Positions 50,521 to 59,836 are shown, counted from the stretch's first letter. The stretch: 64,000 nucleotides of DNA from Streptomyces xinghaiensis S187 (GCF_000220705.2 NZ_CP023202.1:1178001-1242000), one strand, 5' to 3'. The notes: a model not told the origin generated them from the sequence alone. Made by a program: numbers and translations.

Positions 50521-52427
50521 GTGGGGCTCACTTTCCGGGACAGCCGACGGGCGAGCGGCACCAGTGCGAGCAGGGCGGTGGCGGTTCCGGTCCGCCCCGC
50601 GCGGGCCGCGAGCGACGCCTGGAGCGGGATCATGGCGCGGATGCCGCCGCCCACGGCCCGCTGGTAGAAGTGCGGCGAGGGGTTCAGCGCGGCGTGGAGG
50701 AGCGGGCGCGCGGCCGTGGCGCCGTACAGGGCGGCGAACGCGGCACCGGCCGCCGGGCGGTCACCGCCCGGCGCGGTACGGGCCGCGGTCCGGCGGCGCG
50801 CGGGCGGCGGGGTTGGGCGGACGGCTCGGGAGCCCCGACGGCGCGGCGGATCGGGCCAACTCGCCTTGTCCGGCACGGGGTTGCGTCCGGCGGAGCGGGC
50901 GATACCGCCCACGGCGGCCAGTGCGGCGAGCGGCAGCGCCGTCGAACCGCCCGTCGTCTCGCGCCGGGAGACGAGGGTGACGCCGTAGGTGTGCGCGGCG
51001 AGGAGCGCGGCGGAGGGCAGCGCACGGCGCGCCTCCCGCGCGGCACCGCTCCCCGTCCCCGGCCCCGGCCCTGTCCCCGGTCTTCCGGTCCGGGCGCGCG
51101 CGGGGAGCAGCCGTCCACGGGACGGGCGCGGGGCGGCGGCCTCGGTACGGGCGGCTGCCGTGGCCGTGGCGGCGGTGCCGAGGAGCAGGTCCAGGCCCCG
51201 GGCCGCGGCCATGGCGGCCGGTCCCGCCGGGGTGTTCTTCAGCCACAGGTCGTAGGCCCACACGGTGCCCGCCAGGGTGGTGGCGGTGGCCAGGGCCGGG
51301 CGGCCCGCCGCCGCGGCGAGGCCCAGCCCCGCCGCCGTCAGTCCGGCCGCCGCTCCCAGGGCGGCCCCGGGCGCGATCCGGCCGGACGGGATCGGGCGGT
51401 GCGGGCGTTCCCCGGCGTCGAGGGCGCGGTCGGCCCAGTCGTTGAGCGCCATGCCCGCCTCGTAGAGGCAGAGGGAGGCGCAGACGGCCAGGGCGGTGCC
51501 CCGGTTCGCGCGGTGCCCGGCGGCCGCCGCACCCGCGAGGGCGTCCCCGGGAACGCTGAACACCGCTGGGACGCGCAGCAGTTCGGCCCAGGCCCGGCCC
51601 CGGTCCGGGCTGCCGTGCCCGTGCCGGTCCGCCGGCCGGTTCCGGTCCTCGTTCGGGTCCCGGTTCGGGCTCGGTGAGGCGGCGTCCGATGCCCCTGCGG
51701 GCGCCGATCCCGTCGCCGGGGCGTCGGCGGTGCCGGTGCCCGCCGCGGCTGCGCCACCACCGGCCGCGGCCCGTACGGCACCGTCCGCGGAGGAGCCGGT
51801 TCCGCCGGCCTCGCGCTCGGGGGAACCCTGCCCGGGCGGAGCGTGGCCTTGCCGGTCCTGCCCGTGTGCCGCACCGTCCTCGGGAGCCGGGGACGGGCCG
51901 CCGCGGCCGTTCACGGAACGGTCCGGAGCCGTCCCGCGGCCGCCGGCGGACTCGACGTCCACGGCGTCGCCGGGTCCTGAGGGTCCCGGGTGTCCGGCGG
52001 CACCCGTCTCGTCCTTCCCCATCCCGGGTGCGGGGGAGGCCGGTGGAGGGGCACCGGTCGGTCCTCCGGCCGCCTCCCCGGGCCGCCGGCCGGGACCGTC
52101 CACCTGGGCCCGGTGCCCGGAGGGCTCGCCGGGGCCACTCCCGGCGGTGCCGGAATCCTCTGGGGCCGGTGCCCGGCCCGCGACGTCCCGTCCGCCCTCG
52201 CCCTCGGCCGGGCCGGAGTCCGCTCCCTGCCCTGGCTCCGGTGCGGGGCCCGGTTCCGGTGCGGGGCCCGGCTCCGGGGTCGGACCCGGCTCCGGCCGGC
52301 CCGGGGCGGTGGGCCGGTCCGGGTGGCCGAACCCGTCCGCGGGTCTGCTCAGTTCCGTCATGTGCGGGGTGCGGCCCGCCGGGGCGCGGCCGTTGGCGCG
52401 CCCCGGGAAGCTGCCGGGTGCCGTCAT
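50517..52427 (-). CDS. eboC: EboC-like UbiA-family prenyltransferase with 280-residue disordered N-terminus
   Basis: 636 aa. The membrane domain starts near 285 (WAELLRVPAVFSVPGDAL) and carries the UbiA Mg-diphosphate motif NDWADRALDAGERPHRPIPS, with about seven hydrophobic segments. The second Asp motif (YDLWLKN) is weak but present. The N-terminal part is Gly/Pro/Ala/Asp-rich with PGP(A/T)PEPG repeats and is unlike normal UbiA proteins of about 300 aa. An additional Arg/Ala/Pro loop lies at about 430-560. EboC is a core member of ebo operons. Prenyl acceptor unknown. The ATG start overlaps the upstream stop (ATGA). Confidence 0.88.
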   Translation of the reverse strand: MTAPGSFPGRANGRAPAGRTPHMTELSRPADGFGHPDRPTAPGRPEPGPTPEPGPAPEPGPAPEPGQGADSGPAEGEGGRDVAGRAPAPEDSGTAGSGPGEPSGHRAQVDGPGRRPGEAAGGPTGAPPPASPAPGMGKDETGAAGHPGPSGPGDAVDVESAGGRGTAPDRSVNGRGGPSPAPEDGAAHGQDRQGHAPPGQGSPEREAGGTGSSADGAVRAAAGGGAAAAGTGTADAPATGSAPAGASDAASPSPNRDPNEDRNRPADRHGHGSPDRGRAWAELLRVPAVFSVPGDALAGAAAAGHRANRGTALAVCASLCLYEAGMALNDWADRALDAGERPHRPIPSGRIAPGAALGAAAGLTAAGLGLAAAAGRPALATATTLAGTVWAYDLWLKNTPAGPAAMAAARGLDLLLGTAATATAAARTEAAAPRPSRGRLLPARARTGRPGTGPGPGTGSGAAREARRALPSAALLAAHTYGVTLVSRRETTGGSTALPLAALAAVGGIARSAGRNPVPDKASWPDPPRRRGSRAVRPTPPPARRRTAARTAPGGDRPAAGAAFAALYGATAARPLLHAALNPSPHFYQRAVGGGIRAMIPLQASLAARAGRTGTATALLALVPLARRLSRKVSPT

Positions 52428-53728
52428 CCGTCCGCCCCCAGCCGCTCGGCGAGGGTCAGCAGGTCACGCCACTGCTCGGAGAGGCCGGACGGGCCCTCGT
52501 CCGGGTCCTTGAAGTAGAAGCCGAGGCCGGGCACCGGGCCGGACATCCCGGCGGCGTGCGCGGCGGCCGCGAGCCGGGCCAGGTCGAGGACGAGCGGGGC
52601 GGCCAGCGCCGAGTCACAGCCCTGCCAGATGGTCTGGAGGATCATCCGGGAGCCGAGGAAGCCGTCGAAGGCGATGTGGTCCCAGGCGGTCTTCCAGTCG
52701 CCGAGCGCCGGTACGTCGTCGATGTGCACCTCGCCCTCGGGCACCGTGCCGAGCGTGTCGGCCAGGACCCGTTCCTTGCCCGCGTTCTTGGCGGCCGCGG
52801 CGGCCGGGTCGGCCAGGGCCGCGCCGTCGCCGCCGCCGAGCAGATTGCTGCCGGACCAGGCCCGTACGGTCAGGGCGCGCCGCAGGAACATCGGCGCCAG
52901 GACGGAACGGAGCAGGGTCTGGCCGGTCTTGCCGTCCCGGCCCGCGTACGGCAGTCCGGACGCGGCCGCGAGCCCGGCCAGGGCCGGGTGGTGCAGCCCC
53001 GTGGACGGTGTGAAGTTGACGTACGGGCAGCCGGCGCGCAGTGCGGCGGCGGCGTAGAGGGAGCTGGGCGGCAGCCGGTCGTCGCCGGGGCCGGGCGCGG
53101 GCTCGGTGGAGGCGACGTTGACGACGACGGCGCGGGCGAGGCCGTGCTCCCGGACGAACGCGGTGAGGTCGGCGGCGAAGTCCGCGATCAGCTCCTCGTC
53201 GCTCCGGGTGTCGCCGGGCTGCGGGCCGCCGGGGCGGATCGCCGCGTCGGCGGCGGCGAGTTCGGCGCGGACGGCGGCGGGCAGGCCGTGCGGCAGCACA
53301 CCGCCCTCGGCGAGCGCCTCGGCCCGTTTCGGGAGGGGGGAGGCGTGGGTGTCGTGCCCGCCGAACACCAGGCTGTCGAGCGGGGGGAGGCCGCTGCGGG
53401 CGAAGGGCGGGGTCTCGGTGACCATGCCGGTCGGCGGGTGCAGTCCGGCGGCGAGCGCGGCGGCGCCGGCGACGGTCGTGGTGGCGACGGACCCCCGCGC
53501 CCCGATCAGCCACACACCGGTACGGGGCCGGTGCGAGCCGTGGCCCCGGCCCGAACCGGCGTGCGGGTGCGGTGTGCGCCGCTCCCCCGGTGACCGAGTG
53601 GACGCGCCGCCGCCCGCCGCCGGGACGGCCGGGCCGTGCTCGGGGTGACCGTCCCGGCCGCCGCCCTCGCCGTCGGGGGCGGGACGGCCGCCGTGGCCGG
53701 GGCCGGAGGGGATCGGGCTGTTCGTCAC
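52424..53728 (-). CDS. myo-Inositol-1-phosphate synthase-like protein (NAD-dependent)
   Basis: 434 aa from GTG 53728, first gene of the operon. The first 65 residues are disordered. Then the NAD motif GVWLIGARGSVATT, the region PYVNFTPSTGLHHPALAGLA and PYAGRDGKTGQTLLR, and WSGSNLLGGGDG and DWKTAWDHIAFDGFLGSRM of the INO1 family, with Lys in DGKTGQT and DWKTAW. MIPS makes inositol-3-phosphate from glucose-6-phosphate. Here, as a family member in an ebo-type operon, it may act on a related sugar phosphate. It stands where published operons have the 3-dehydroquinate-synthase-like eboD. Confidence 0.85.
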   Translation of the reverse strand: MTNSPIPSGPGHGGRPAPDGEGGGRDGHPEHGPAVPAAGGGASTRSPGERRTPHPHAGSGRGHGSHRPRTGVWLIGARGSVATTTVAGAAALAAGLHPPTGMVTETPPFARSGLPPLDSLVFGGHDTHASPLPKRAEALAEGGVLPHGLPAAVRAELAAADAAIRPGGPQPGDTRSDEELIADFAADLTAFVREHGLARAVVVNVASTEPAPGPGDDRLPPSSLYAAAALRAGCPYVNFTPSTGLHHPALAGLAAASGLPYAGRDGKTGQTLLRSVLAPMFLRRALTVRAWSGSNLLGGGDGAALADPAAAAAKNAGKERVLADTLGTVPEGEVHIDDVPALGDWKTAWDHIAFDGFLGSRMILQTIWQGCDSALAAPLVLDLARLAAAAHAAGMSGPVPGLGFYFKDPDEGPSGLSEQWRDLLTLAERLGADG

Positions 53729-53800
53729 TGGCTGCCTCCCAGGGAACGGGCGCTGTGCGGCGCGCGGCGTGCGCTGTGCGGCCGGCGGGCACGGGTACGG

Positions 53801-53856
53801 CGGTGCGGCGGTGCGGCGGTGCGGCGGTGCGGCGGTGCGGCGGTGCGGCGGTGCGG
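53801..53856. repeat. Seven tandem copies of CGGTGCGG
   Basis: Seven perfect 8-bp units in a row, about 75 bp before the operon start codon, in a region that also has other GTGCGG-rich stretches. It is a simple-sequence array that can slip during replication and could vary between strains. Confidence 0.9.
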
Positions 53857-54085
53857 AACGAGCCGGGCGGGCCGGTGGACTCGGTGGAACCGTGAATCCG
53901 GTGAACGCGTGAGGCGGTGACCTCGTCCACGGTGGACCGGCGAACCGGCCCGGCGGAACGGGCCCTTACGGGTTCTTACGGGCTCTTACGGTTCGTACGG
54001 GCTGTTGCAGGCGGACGGGGTGGCTCGGGATCACTCCCCCGGCCCCCTGCCCGGACCCGGCAGGTTCGCCGGGCCGGGGCGGAGC

Positions 54086-54110
54086 GGTGGCCCGGCCGTC
54101 CCGGGCCACC
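54086..54110 (-). terminator. GC-rich hairpin after the ThuA-DUF1080 gene
   Basis: GGTGGCCCGG-ccgtc-CCGGGCCACC, 10-bp perfect stem just after the gene stop (7 bp). No run of T follows, but such hairpins often end transcription in high-GC actinobacteria. Confidence 0.6.
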
Positions 54111-54116
54111 GTGGGA

Positions 54117-55565
54117 TTACTGCCCACCTCCGTCCGGAAGTTCGCTGATCCGGATGTTCCGGAACGACACCTCGTCGCCGTCGCCGTGGTTCTGCAGGCC
54201 GATGTGGCCCTCGCGGAGACTGCGCGCCGGGTCGGTGTTGGTGAAGTCGTTGACGAGGACGCCGTTCAGCCACACCCGCAGCCGTTCGCCCTCGACCCGG
54301 ATCTCGAAGGTGTTCCACTCCCCCGGCGGGTTGAGCGCCCCGTCCCGGGCCTCGATGTCGGCGGACTGGACTCCGTAGACGGCGCCCGTGGTCCGGTCGG
54401 GTGCGTCGCTGGCGTCGATCTGGATCTCGTAGCCCTGTTCCACGGCCGTCCACGGGTCGTCGGAGGCCGGGAAGCCGACGAAGACGCCGGAGTTGTCGTC
54501 GCCGGACATGCGCCAGTCGAGCTTGAGCGAGTACGCGGCGAACTCCCGCTCCCCGTACCAGAGGAGGCCCATGCCGCCGGAGGAGGTGAGCGTGGAGCCG
54601 TCGGTCTCGCCGGGGACGAAGGAGCCCGGGCCGGCCTGGCGCCAGGCGTCGAGGCCGGCGGCGGCGCCGTCGAAGAGCGGGGTGTAGCCGGTCTCGGGCC
54701 GGCAGTCGGCCGCCGCGTCGCCGGCGGCGTAGCGGATGCCGCCGAGGAGGTGGGCGAGGAAGGCCGGTTCGGCGTAGGACTCCTTGGTGTGGCCGAGGCC
54801 GGTGTAGAAGGCGCGGCCGCCCTCGTACTCCTGGCACCAGGCGATGGGGTGGTCCCCGTCCATGGTGCCGCCGCGGTACGAGGACTCGTTCAGGCTCGCC
54901 AGCACCCGGGCGGTGTCACGGGGGTTGGTGCGGTAGTTGTACCACTCGTCGGTGCGGTCCCAGGTGGGGCCGAGGTGCGCGGTGGCGGCGTGCGCCCGGT
55001 CCTCGACGAGGACGGTGGCGGGCTGGATCTCCGGGTGACTCTCGAAGTAGGCGCCGGCCAGGCCGCCGTAGAAGGGCCAGTCGTACTCGGTGTCGGCGGC
55101 CGCGTGGACACCGGCGTAGCCGCCGCCGCCGCTGATGTAGCCCTCGAACGCCCGCTGCTGCTCCGCGTCGAGGACGTCACCGGTGGTGGAGAGGAAGACG
55201 ACGGCGTCGTAGCGGCCGAGGTTCTCGGGGGTGAAGGCGGCGGCGTCCTCGGTGGCGTCGACGAGGAAGCCGTTCTCCGCGCCGAGGTCCTGGACGGCGG
55301 CGATGCCGTCGGGGATGGAGTCGTGGCGGAAGCCGGCCGTCTTGGAGAAGACCAGGATCCGCGCGCTGTCGTCGTCGGCGGCGCGCTGCGGCGCCGCGCT
55401 GCCGGGAAGGGCCATGGCGCCGAGCATAAGCACGGCGGAGAGCAACAGCGCTGCCCAGCGGCCGGGGGTGTTGCGGAGGGCCGGTGGCAGGGCGGTGCGG
55501 TGGGGGGCCGCCTGGCGGCGGGCAGGGGTGAGGGGGGACGGGCGCCGGGTGCGGGGGGTGCGCAT
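54117..55565 (-). CDS. Secreted ThuA-like + DUF1080 (3-keto-disaccharide hydrolase) protein
   Basis: 482 aa. The signal peptide after a long basic N-terminus is WAALLLSAVLMLGAMALPGS. ThuA-like domain 65-285: RILVFSKTAGFRHDSIPDG, LSTTGDVLDAEQQRAF, GVHAAADTEYDW, HPIAWCQEYEGGRAFYTGLGH. DUF1080 domain about 300-480: YTPLFDGAAAGLDAWR, SGVFVGFPASDD, QGYEIQIDAS, TGAVYGV, WNTFEIRVEGERLRVWLNG and VNDF, ending GHIGLQNHGDGDEVSFRNIR. Both domains are linked to breakdown of 3-keto-glycosides and related sugars. It is likely exported and works together with the GSDH-type enzyme upstream. A 368-bp gap separates the two genes, so they may have separate promoters. Confidence 0.9.
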   Translation of the reverse strand: MRTPRTRRPSPLTPARRQAAPHRTALPPALRNTPGRWAALLLSAVLMLGAMALPGSAAPQRAADDDSARILVFSKTAGFRHDSIPDGIAAVQDLGAENGFLVDATEDAAAFTPENLGRYDAVVFLSTTGDVLDAEQQRAFEGYISGGGGYAGVHAAADTEYDWPFYGGLAGAYFESHPEIQPATVLVEDRAHAATAHLGPTWDRTDEWYNYRTNPRDTARVLASLNESSYRGGTMDGDHPIAWCQEYEGGRAFYTGLGHTKESYAEPAFLAHLLGGIRYAAGDAAADCRPETGYTPLFDGAAAGLDAWRQAGPGSFVPGETDGSTLTSSGGMGLLWYGEREFAAYSLKLDWRMSGDDNSGVFVGFPASDDPWTAVEQGYEIQIDASDAPDRTTGAVYGVQSADIEARDGALNPPGEWNTFEIRVEGERLRVWLNGVLVNDFTNTDPARSLREGHIGLQNHGDGDEVSFRNIRISELPDGGGQ

Positions 55566-55933
55566 GGGGGGTGCTCCTTCCTCCGGGCGGCGAGGGCGGG
55601 GGCCGGCCCCGGCCCGGGGTGTTCCCGGGCGGTGGCCGGGCCGTCCGCCCGGGGCGCGGGGTCGGCCGGTGGTGCGGTCGGCGGCCCGCCGCCGGAGGGC
55701 GGCGGGCCGGGTCGGGCGGTGCGTCCCGCGTGGTGCGGCGGTGCGGTGCCGCGTGACGTGGGGTGCGCGGTGGTGCGGGTGTGCGGTGGTGCGGGGTGCT
55801 CCGGGGGTGGGCGGACCTCACGGGCCGCCCACCGTTCGGTGTGGGCCCCGGCCGGGCCGGCTCATCGCCGTCCCGGCCGGTCAGGAGCCGGTTGGGGCCG
55901 GACCCGGGCCCGGGCCCGGCCCCGGCTGCCCGT
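55566..55933. other. Intergenic with GGTGCGG-rich segment
   Basis: 368 bp between the GSDH stop and the ThuA-DUF1080 start. It contains GTGCGGTGGTGCGG-like runs near 55780 and a (CCGGGC)n tract near 55905. No gene recognised. The promoter of the ThuA gene is expected in the part nearest 55566. Confidence 0.4.
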
Positions 55934-58402
55934 TCAGCCGGTGCCGAAGGTGAAGTCGTCCACCTCGAACAGCGGGCCGTCACCGGAGCCCTTGGCGACC
56001 AGATAGAGCGTGGTGGTCTCCCCGGGCGCCCCCGTCAGTTCGGCGGTGACGTCCTCGTAGCTCTCCCAGCCGCCGGTCGCCGGGACCTCCGCCGAGCCGA
56101 GGAGGGTGCCGGCCGGTGAGCCGCTGCGGATCTCCAGCGTGCCGCCCGCGCCGCCGGAGGCGACCCGCGCGGTGAGACCGGTGGCGTCCGCGAGCAGATA
56201 GGGCTCAAAGGCGATCCAGTCACCGTCGTCCAGGGAACCGGCCACCCGGCCGCCGTGGGCACCCTCGCGCTCGGTGCTCTCGGCGCCCTGCGTGTCGCCG
56301 TAGTGCTCGGCCTGGCGGTGCTTCGGCTGGACGACGTTGCGGTCGTTGCCGGTGAGCGCGGGCTGGCCGCCCCCGCCGTTGTCCGTGTACGCGGCGTCGA
56401 AGACCCCGAAGATGTTGGCGTTGGGGTCGTGCTCACCGTCCGCCGAGGTCTTCAGGGTGCCGGAGCAGCCCTTGGCCGAGGTGACGGGGTGACCGTGGCT
56501 GTCGTGGCCGAGGATGTGCGTGACCTCGACCTTCGAGCAGTCGATCTCGCCGTCCTCCGGGTCGGTCACCGTCACCTTGAACGGGATCTCGTCGCCGAAG
56601 GTGAACAGCTGGCCGTCACCCGGGAGTTCGAGGGTGACGGTCGGGGCGGTGTTGCCGACGGTGAGGTGGACGCTCGCGGAGCCCGAGCGGCCCGAGGGGT
56701 CGGTCGCGGTGACGGTGGCGGTGTAGGTGCCGTTCTCGCGGTAGGTGTGGGTGGGGTCGGCGTACTCCGAGGTGGCGCCGTCGCCGAAGTCCCAGTGGTA
56801 GGTCAGCTCGTCGCCGTCGGCGTCCTTGGTGCCCTCGGCGGAGAACGTCACCTTCAGCGGGGCCTGGCCGGAGGTGCGGTCGGCGGCGGCCTCGGCGACC
56901 GGCGAGTGGCCGCCCGTGGCGTTCTCGATGCGGTAGAGGGCGGAGTTCTCGTCGCCGCCGAACCAGGAGAGGCCGTAGTCGAGGACGTACAGGGCCCCGT
57001 CCGGGCCGAAGGCCATGTCCATGATCTGGGTGCCGGACCAGGGGACGTCGTTGATGGACTCGACCGTCCCGTCCGCGCCGTGTTCGATGCGCTTGATCCA
57101 CTGGCGGCCGAACTCCCCGGCGAAGAAGTCCCCGTCATAGGCCTCCGGGAACTTGACCGGCGAGTCGAGGTCCGCGTCGTAGCGGTAGACGGGGCCGCCC
57201 ATCGGGGACTCGGAGCCGGTGCCGAACTCGGGCAGGGAGCCGCCGTCGTACGGGATCCAGGCCGGCTGGGCGGCGGGCAGCTCGGCGAGGCCCGTGTTGT
57301 GCCGGGAGGTGTTGCGGGGCGCGGAGCAGTCGAAGGTCTCACCGGGGGTGCCGGTGGCGAAGTCGTAGTCCCGGTAGGGCTCGTTGTCGCCGACGCAGTA
57401 CGGCCAGCCGAAGTTGCCGGGGGCGGTGACGCGGGTGAACTCGACCATGCCGGCCGGGCCGCGGTCCGGGTCGGCGGCGCCGGCGTCGGGGCCGTAGTCA
57501 CCGACGTAGACGATGCCGGTGGGCCGGTCGACGCTCATCCGGAAGGGGTTGCGGAAGCCCATCGCGTAGATCTCGGGGCGGGTCTTCTCGGTGCCCGGGG
57601 CGAAGAGGTTGCCGTCCGGGATCGTGTACGAACCGTCGTCCGCGACCTTGATCCGCAGGATCTTGCCCCGCAGGTCGTTCGTGTTGCCGGAGGTGCGGCG
57701 GGCGTCGTAGGCCGGGTTGCGGTCCGCGCGGTCGTCGAGGGGCGCGTAGCCGTCGGAGGCGAAGGGGTTGGAGTCGTCGCCGGTGGAGAGGTAGAGGTTC
57801 CCCTCGGCGTCGAAGTCGATGTCGCCGCCGACGTGGCAGCAGATGCCGCGGGTGGCGGGGACGTCGAGGACCTTCTTCTCGCTGGCGGTGTCCAGCGTGC
57901 CGTCCTCGTTCAGGACGAAGCGGGAGAGCCGGTTGACGCCCTCGTACGGGGCGAAGTCCTCCGCGCTGCCGTTGTCCGGGGCGTCGCCGCCGGGGGTGTC
58001 GAGCTTGGGCGCGTAGTAGAGGTAGACCGCGCGGTTGTCGGCGAAGTCCGGGTCGACCGCGACGCCTTGGAGACCTTCCTCGTCGTGCGAGTAGACGGGG
58101 AGCTTCCCGGAAACCTCGGTGTTCCCGGCGGCGTCGGTGATGCGTAAGGTGCCGTCGCGCGAGGTGTGCAGAACCGAGCGGTCGGGCAGCACGGCGAGGG
58201 TCATGGGCTCGCCGGTCTCGGCCACGCCCTTGGCGAGGGTGACCTGCTGGAAGTCCTCCGCCGCGGGGGCCTGCCCGGCGCGTTCGCCGGAGGCGGGGGC
58301 GGCGCCCGAGGGCGGGGCGGTGAGGGCGAGGGTGGCTCCGGCGAGCAGTGAACTCGTCAGCAGCGCGAGGGACTTGCGGAGTCTGAGCCGTTTCCTGTGC
58401 AC
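55934..58402 (-). CDS. Secreted glucose/sorbosone dehydrogenase-like protein with PKD and CBM6-type domains
   Basis: 822 aa from GTG 58402, with GGAGGACATCC just upstream. The signal peptide is RKRLRLRKSLALLTSSLLAG. The beta-propeller GSDH domain (about 45-490) has LAVLPDRSVLHTSRDGTLRI, HDEEGLQGVAVDPDF, GICCHVGGDIDFD, LSTGDDSNPF, RGKILRIKV, AMGFRNPFRMSVD and NFGWPYCVG. PKD domain: YHWDFGDGATSEYADPTHTY, then another Ig-like part. The final CBM6/beta-jelly-roll part is HYGDTQGAESTEREGAHGG, GDWIAFEPYLL and EVDDFTFG. Such PQQ-type proteins oxidise sugars outside the cell. Its neighbour ThuA-DUF1080 suggests joint sugar oxidation and cleavage. Confidence 0.9.
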   Translation of the reverse strand: MHRKRLRLRKSLALLTSSLLAGATLALTAPPSGAAPASGERAGQAPAAEDFQQVTLAKGVAETGEPMTLAVLPDRSVLHTSRDGTLRITDAAGNTEVSGKLPVYSHDEEGLQGVAVDPDFADNRAVYLYYAPKLDTPGGDAPDNGSAEDFAPYEGVNRLSRFVLNEDGTLDTASEKKVLDVPATRGICCHVGGDIDFDAEGNLYLSTGDDSNPFASDGYAPLDDRADRNPAYDARRTSGNTNDLRGKILRIKVADDGSYTIPDGNLFAPGTEKTRPEIYAMGFRNPFRMSVDRPTGIVYVGDYGPDAGAADPDRGPAGMVEFTRVTAPGNFGWPYCVGDNEPYRDYDFATGTPGETFDCSAPRNTSRHNTGLAELPAAQPAWIPYDGGSLPEFGTGSESPMGGPVYRYDADLDSPVKFPEAYDGDFFAGEFGRQWIKRIEHGADGTVESINDVPWSGTQIMDMAFGPDGALYVLDYGLSWFGGDENSALYRIENATGGHSPVAEAAADRTSGQAPLKVTFSAEGTKDADGDELTYHWDFGDGATSEYADPTHTYRENGTYTATVTATDPSGRSGSASVHLTVGNTAPTVTLELPGDGQLFTFGDEIPFKVTVTDPEDGEIDCSKVEVTHILGHDSHGHPVTSAKGCSGTLKTSADGEHDPNANIFGVFDAAYTDNGGGGQPALTGNDRNVVQPKHRQAEHYGDTQGAESTEREGAHGGRVAGSLDDGDWIAFEPYLLADATGLTARVASGGAGGTLEIRSGSPAGTLLGSAEVPATGGWESYEDVTAELTGAPGETTTLYLVAKGSGDGPLFEVDDFTFGTG

Positions 58403-58886
58403 GGATGTCCTCCGGAGGATGACGGTGTGTGACAGGCGCGCGCCGTCGCGCCGTGGGGGTGCGGATAGCGGGGCAGGTGCGGGACGGTAGGGCGGGGTAC
58501 CGGCCCGGCGGGTACGTCGTACCACCGGGATCACCGTGACCAGTACATCTCAAGGACCGTAGCTTTGTTCGTCCTTTTCGGAAACCCCTTTGACACACAT
58601 CAGCCACGCCTTCTTCCCGATTCTGGACAAAGAGCGGGAGGAGGGCGGACGGAAGCCGGCGGCCGCCCGAATCGACCGGGCGCCCGGACCGGGGATTCTC
58701 TGATCGCGGGGACCACGGATGCGCCGCGGACCGCGCCGGGGGGTGAGGACGCTCGCTGCGAGGGCTCGTATGAGGCATTAGAGGGCTCCGTGGAGCAACC
58801 ATGGCCCGGGCGTCGGTGGACACATGCAGCGCGGCGGGCGTCTTTCCCGGCCCGCCAGTGGCGGAAGGTTACGCCAGCGGGGTTGG
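58403..58886. other. Intergenic between hemC-like operon end and GSDH gene
   Basis: 484 bp with no gene seen. It includes the GSDH promoter region around 58500-58600 (AT-richer: GTTTGACACACATCAG-like and TTCGTCCTTTTCGG). Short open frames on both strands are Arg/Gly/Pro-rich and not coding-like. Confidence 0.4.
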
Positions 58887-59819
58887 TCAGTGCGGAATAC
58901 CGTCGATCACTTCGCGGGCGCCCTGGCGGAGGAGGGTGACGGCGACGGATGTACCGAGCGTGGACGGGTCGAGCCTGCCGGCCCACTCATGGGCGTTGAG
59001 CACGGTCTTGCCGTCTGCGGAGAAGACACATGCACGTAGGGACAGCTCGCCGTTGCGCTCAACCCGGGCGAACCCGGCGATCGGCGAGTTGCAGTGCCCC
59101 TGCAGGACGTGAAGGAGCATCCGTTCCGCCTGGGTCTCCTGGTAGGCGTCGCGGTCGCCGAGGCCGCTGATCAGGTCGATCAGCTCGGTGTCGCCTTCGC
59201 GGCACTGGAGGGCGAGGACGCCGGCACCGATCGGCGGCATCATCACGTCGGTCGACAGGGTTTCCGTGATGACGTCGGCGCGGCCGATCCGTTCGAGACC
59301 GGCGACGGCCAGGAGCAGGGCGTCGGCCTCGCCCGCGGCGAGTTTCTCCATCCGCCGGTTGGCGTTGCCGCGCATGGGGACGCACTCCAGATGCGGGTAG
59401 GAGGCGGCGAGCTGCGCGATCCGGCGCACGGACGATGTGCCGATCCGGGTCCCGGCGGGGAGTTCGCCGAGGGTGAGCCCGCCGGGGTGGATCAGGGCGT
59501 CCCGGATGTCGTCGCGCTTGAGGAAAGCGGCGAACGTGGTGCCGGCCGGGAGGGGCCGGTCGGCCGGGATGTCCTTGACGCAGTGCACTGCGAGGTCGGC
59601 GTCTCCGGCGAGAAGGGCGGCGTCCACCTCCTTGGTGAACGCGCCCTTCCCCTCGACCTGGGAGAGGGCTCCCATCCACTTGTCGCCCGTCGTCTTCACC
59701 GGGAGCACGCTGGTCCGGGTGCCGGGGTGGAGCGCGGCCAGCTCGGTGCGGACACGTTCCACCTGGGCGAGAGCCATCGGCGAGTCGCGGGAGACGATGC
59801 GGATCAGATCACGGGCCAT
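58887..59819 (-). CDS. hemC: Hydroxymethylbilane synthase (HemC family)
   Basis: 310 aa. Dipyrromethane-cofactor Cys243 is in LQGHCNSPIAGFA. Active-site Asp83 is in VHCVKDIPAD, the substrate-binding Arg residues in IVSRDSPMALAQ, GTSSVRRIAQLAA and MRGNANRRM. It converts porphobilinogen to hydroxymethylbilane and appears complete. Given that Streptomyces has a housekeeping hem cluster elsewhere, this is probably a second copy (inference). The arrangement with a HemB paralogue and a methyltransferase is unusual. The C-terminus is RQGAREVIDGIPH. Gene starts 17 bp after the methyltransferase stop. Confidence 0.9.
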   Translation of the reverse strand: MARDLIRIVSRDSPMALAQVERVRTELAALHPGTRTSVLPVKTTGDKWMGALSQVEGKGAFTKEVDAALLAGDADLAVHCVKDIPADRPLPAGTTFAAFLKRDDIRDALIHPGGLTLGELPAGTRIGTSSVRRIAQLAASYPHLECVPMRGNANRRMEKLAAGEADALLLAVAGLERIGRADVITETLSTDVMMPPIGAGVLALQCREGDTELIDLISGLGDRDAYQETQAERMLLHVLQGHCNSPIAGFARVERNGELSLRACVFSADGKTVLNAHEWAGRLDPSTLGTSVAVTLLRQGAREVIDGIPH

Positions 59820-59836
59820 GAGGGCACGATAGACCT

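Larger units (their letters stand above)
53729..54116. other. Intergenic region upstream of the ebo-type operon
   Basis: 388 bp. It contains a seven-copy 8-bp tandem repeat (53801-53856), short TTACGG direct repeats near 53966-53994 and a hairpin after the ThuA gene (54086-54110). The ebo operon promoter must lie here. No coding frame. Confidence 0.5.

Noticed and set aside
53780..53860. CGGTGCGG array considered as a CRISPR array
   Set aside because: Units of 8 bp without spacers are a simple tandem repeat. No cas genes are present.
58403..58886. Several short open frames in the gap before hemC
   Set aside because: None has coding-like third positions or a ribosome-binding site, and readings are low-complexity Arg/Gly/Pro.
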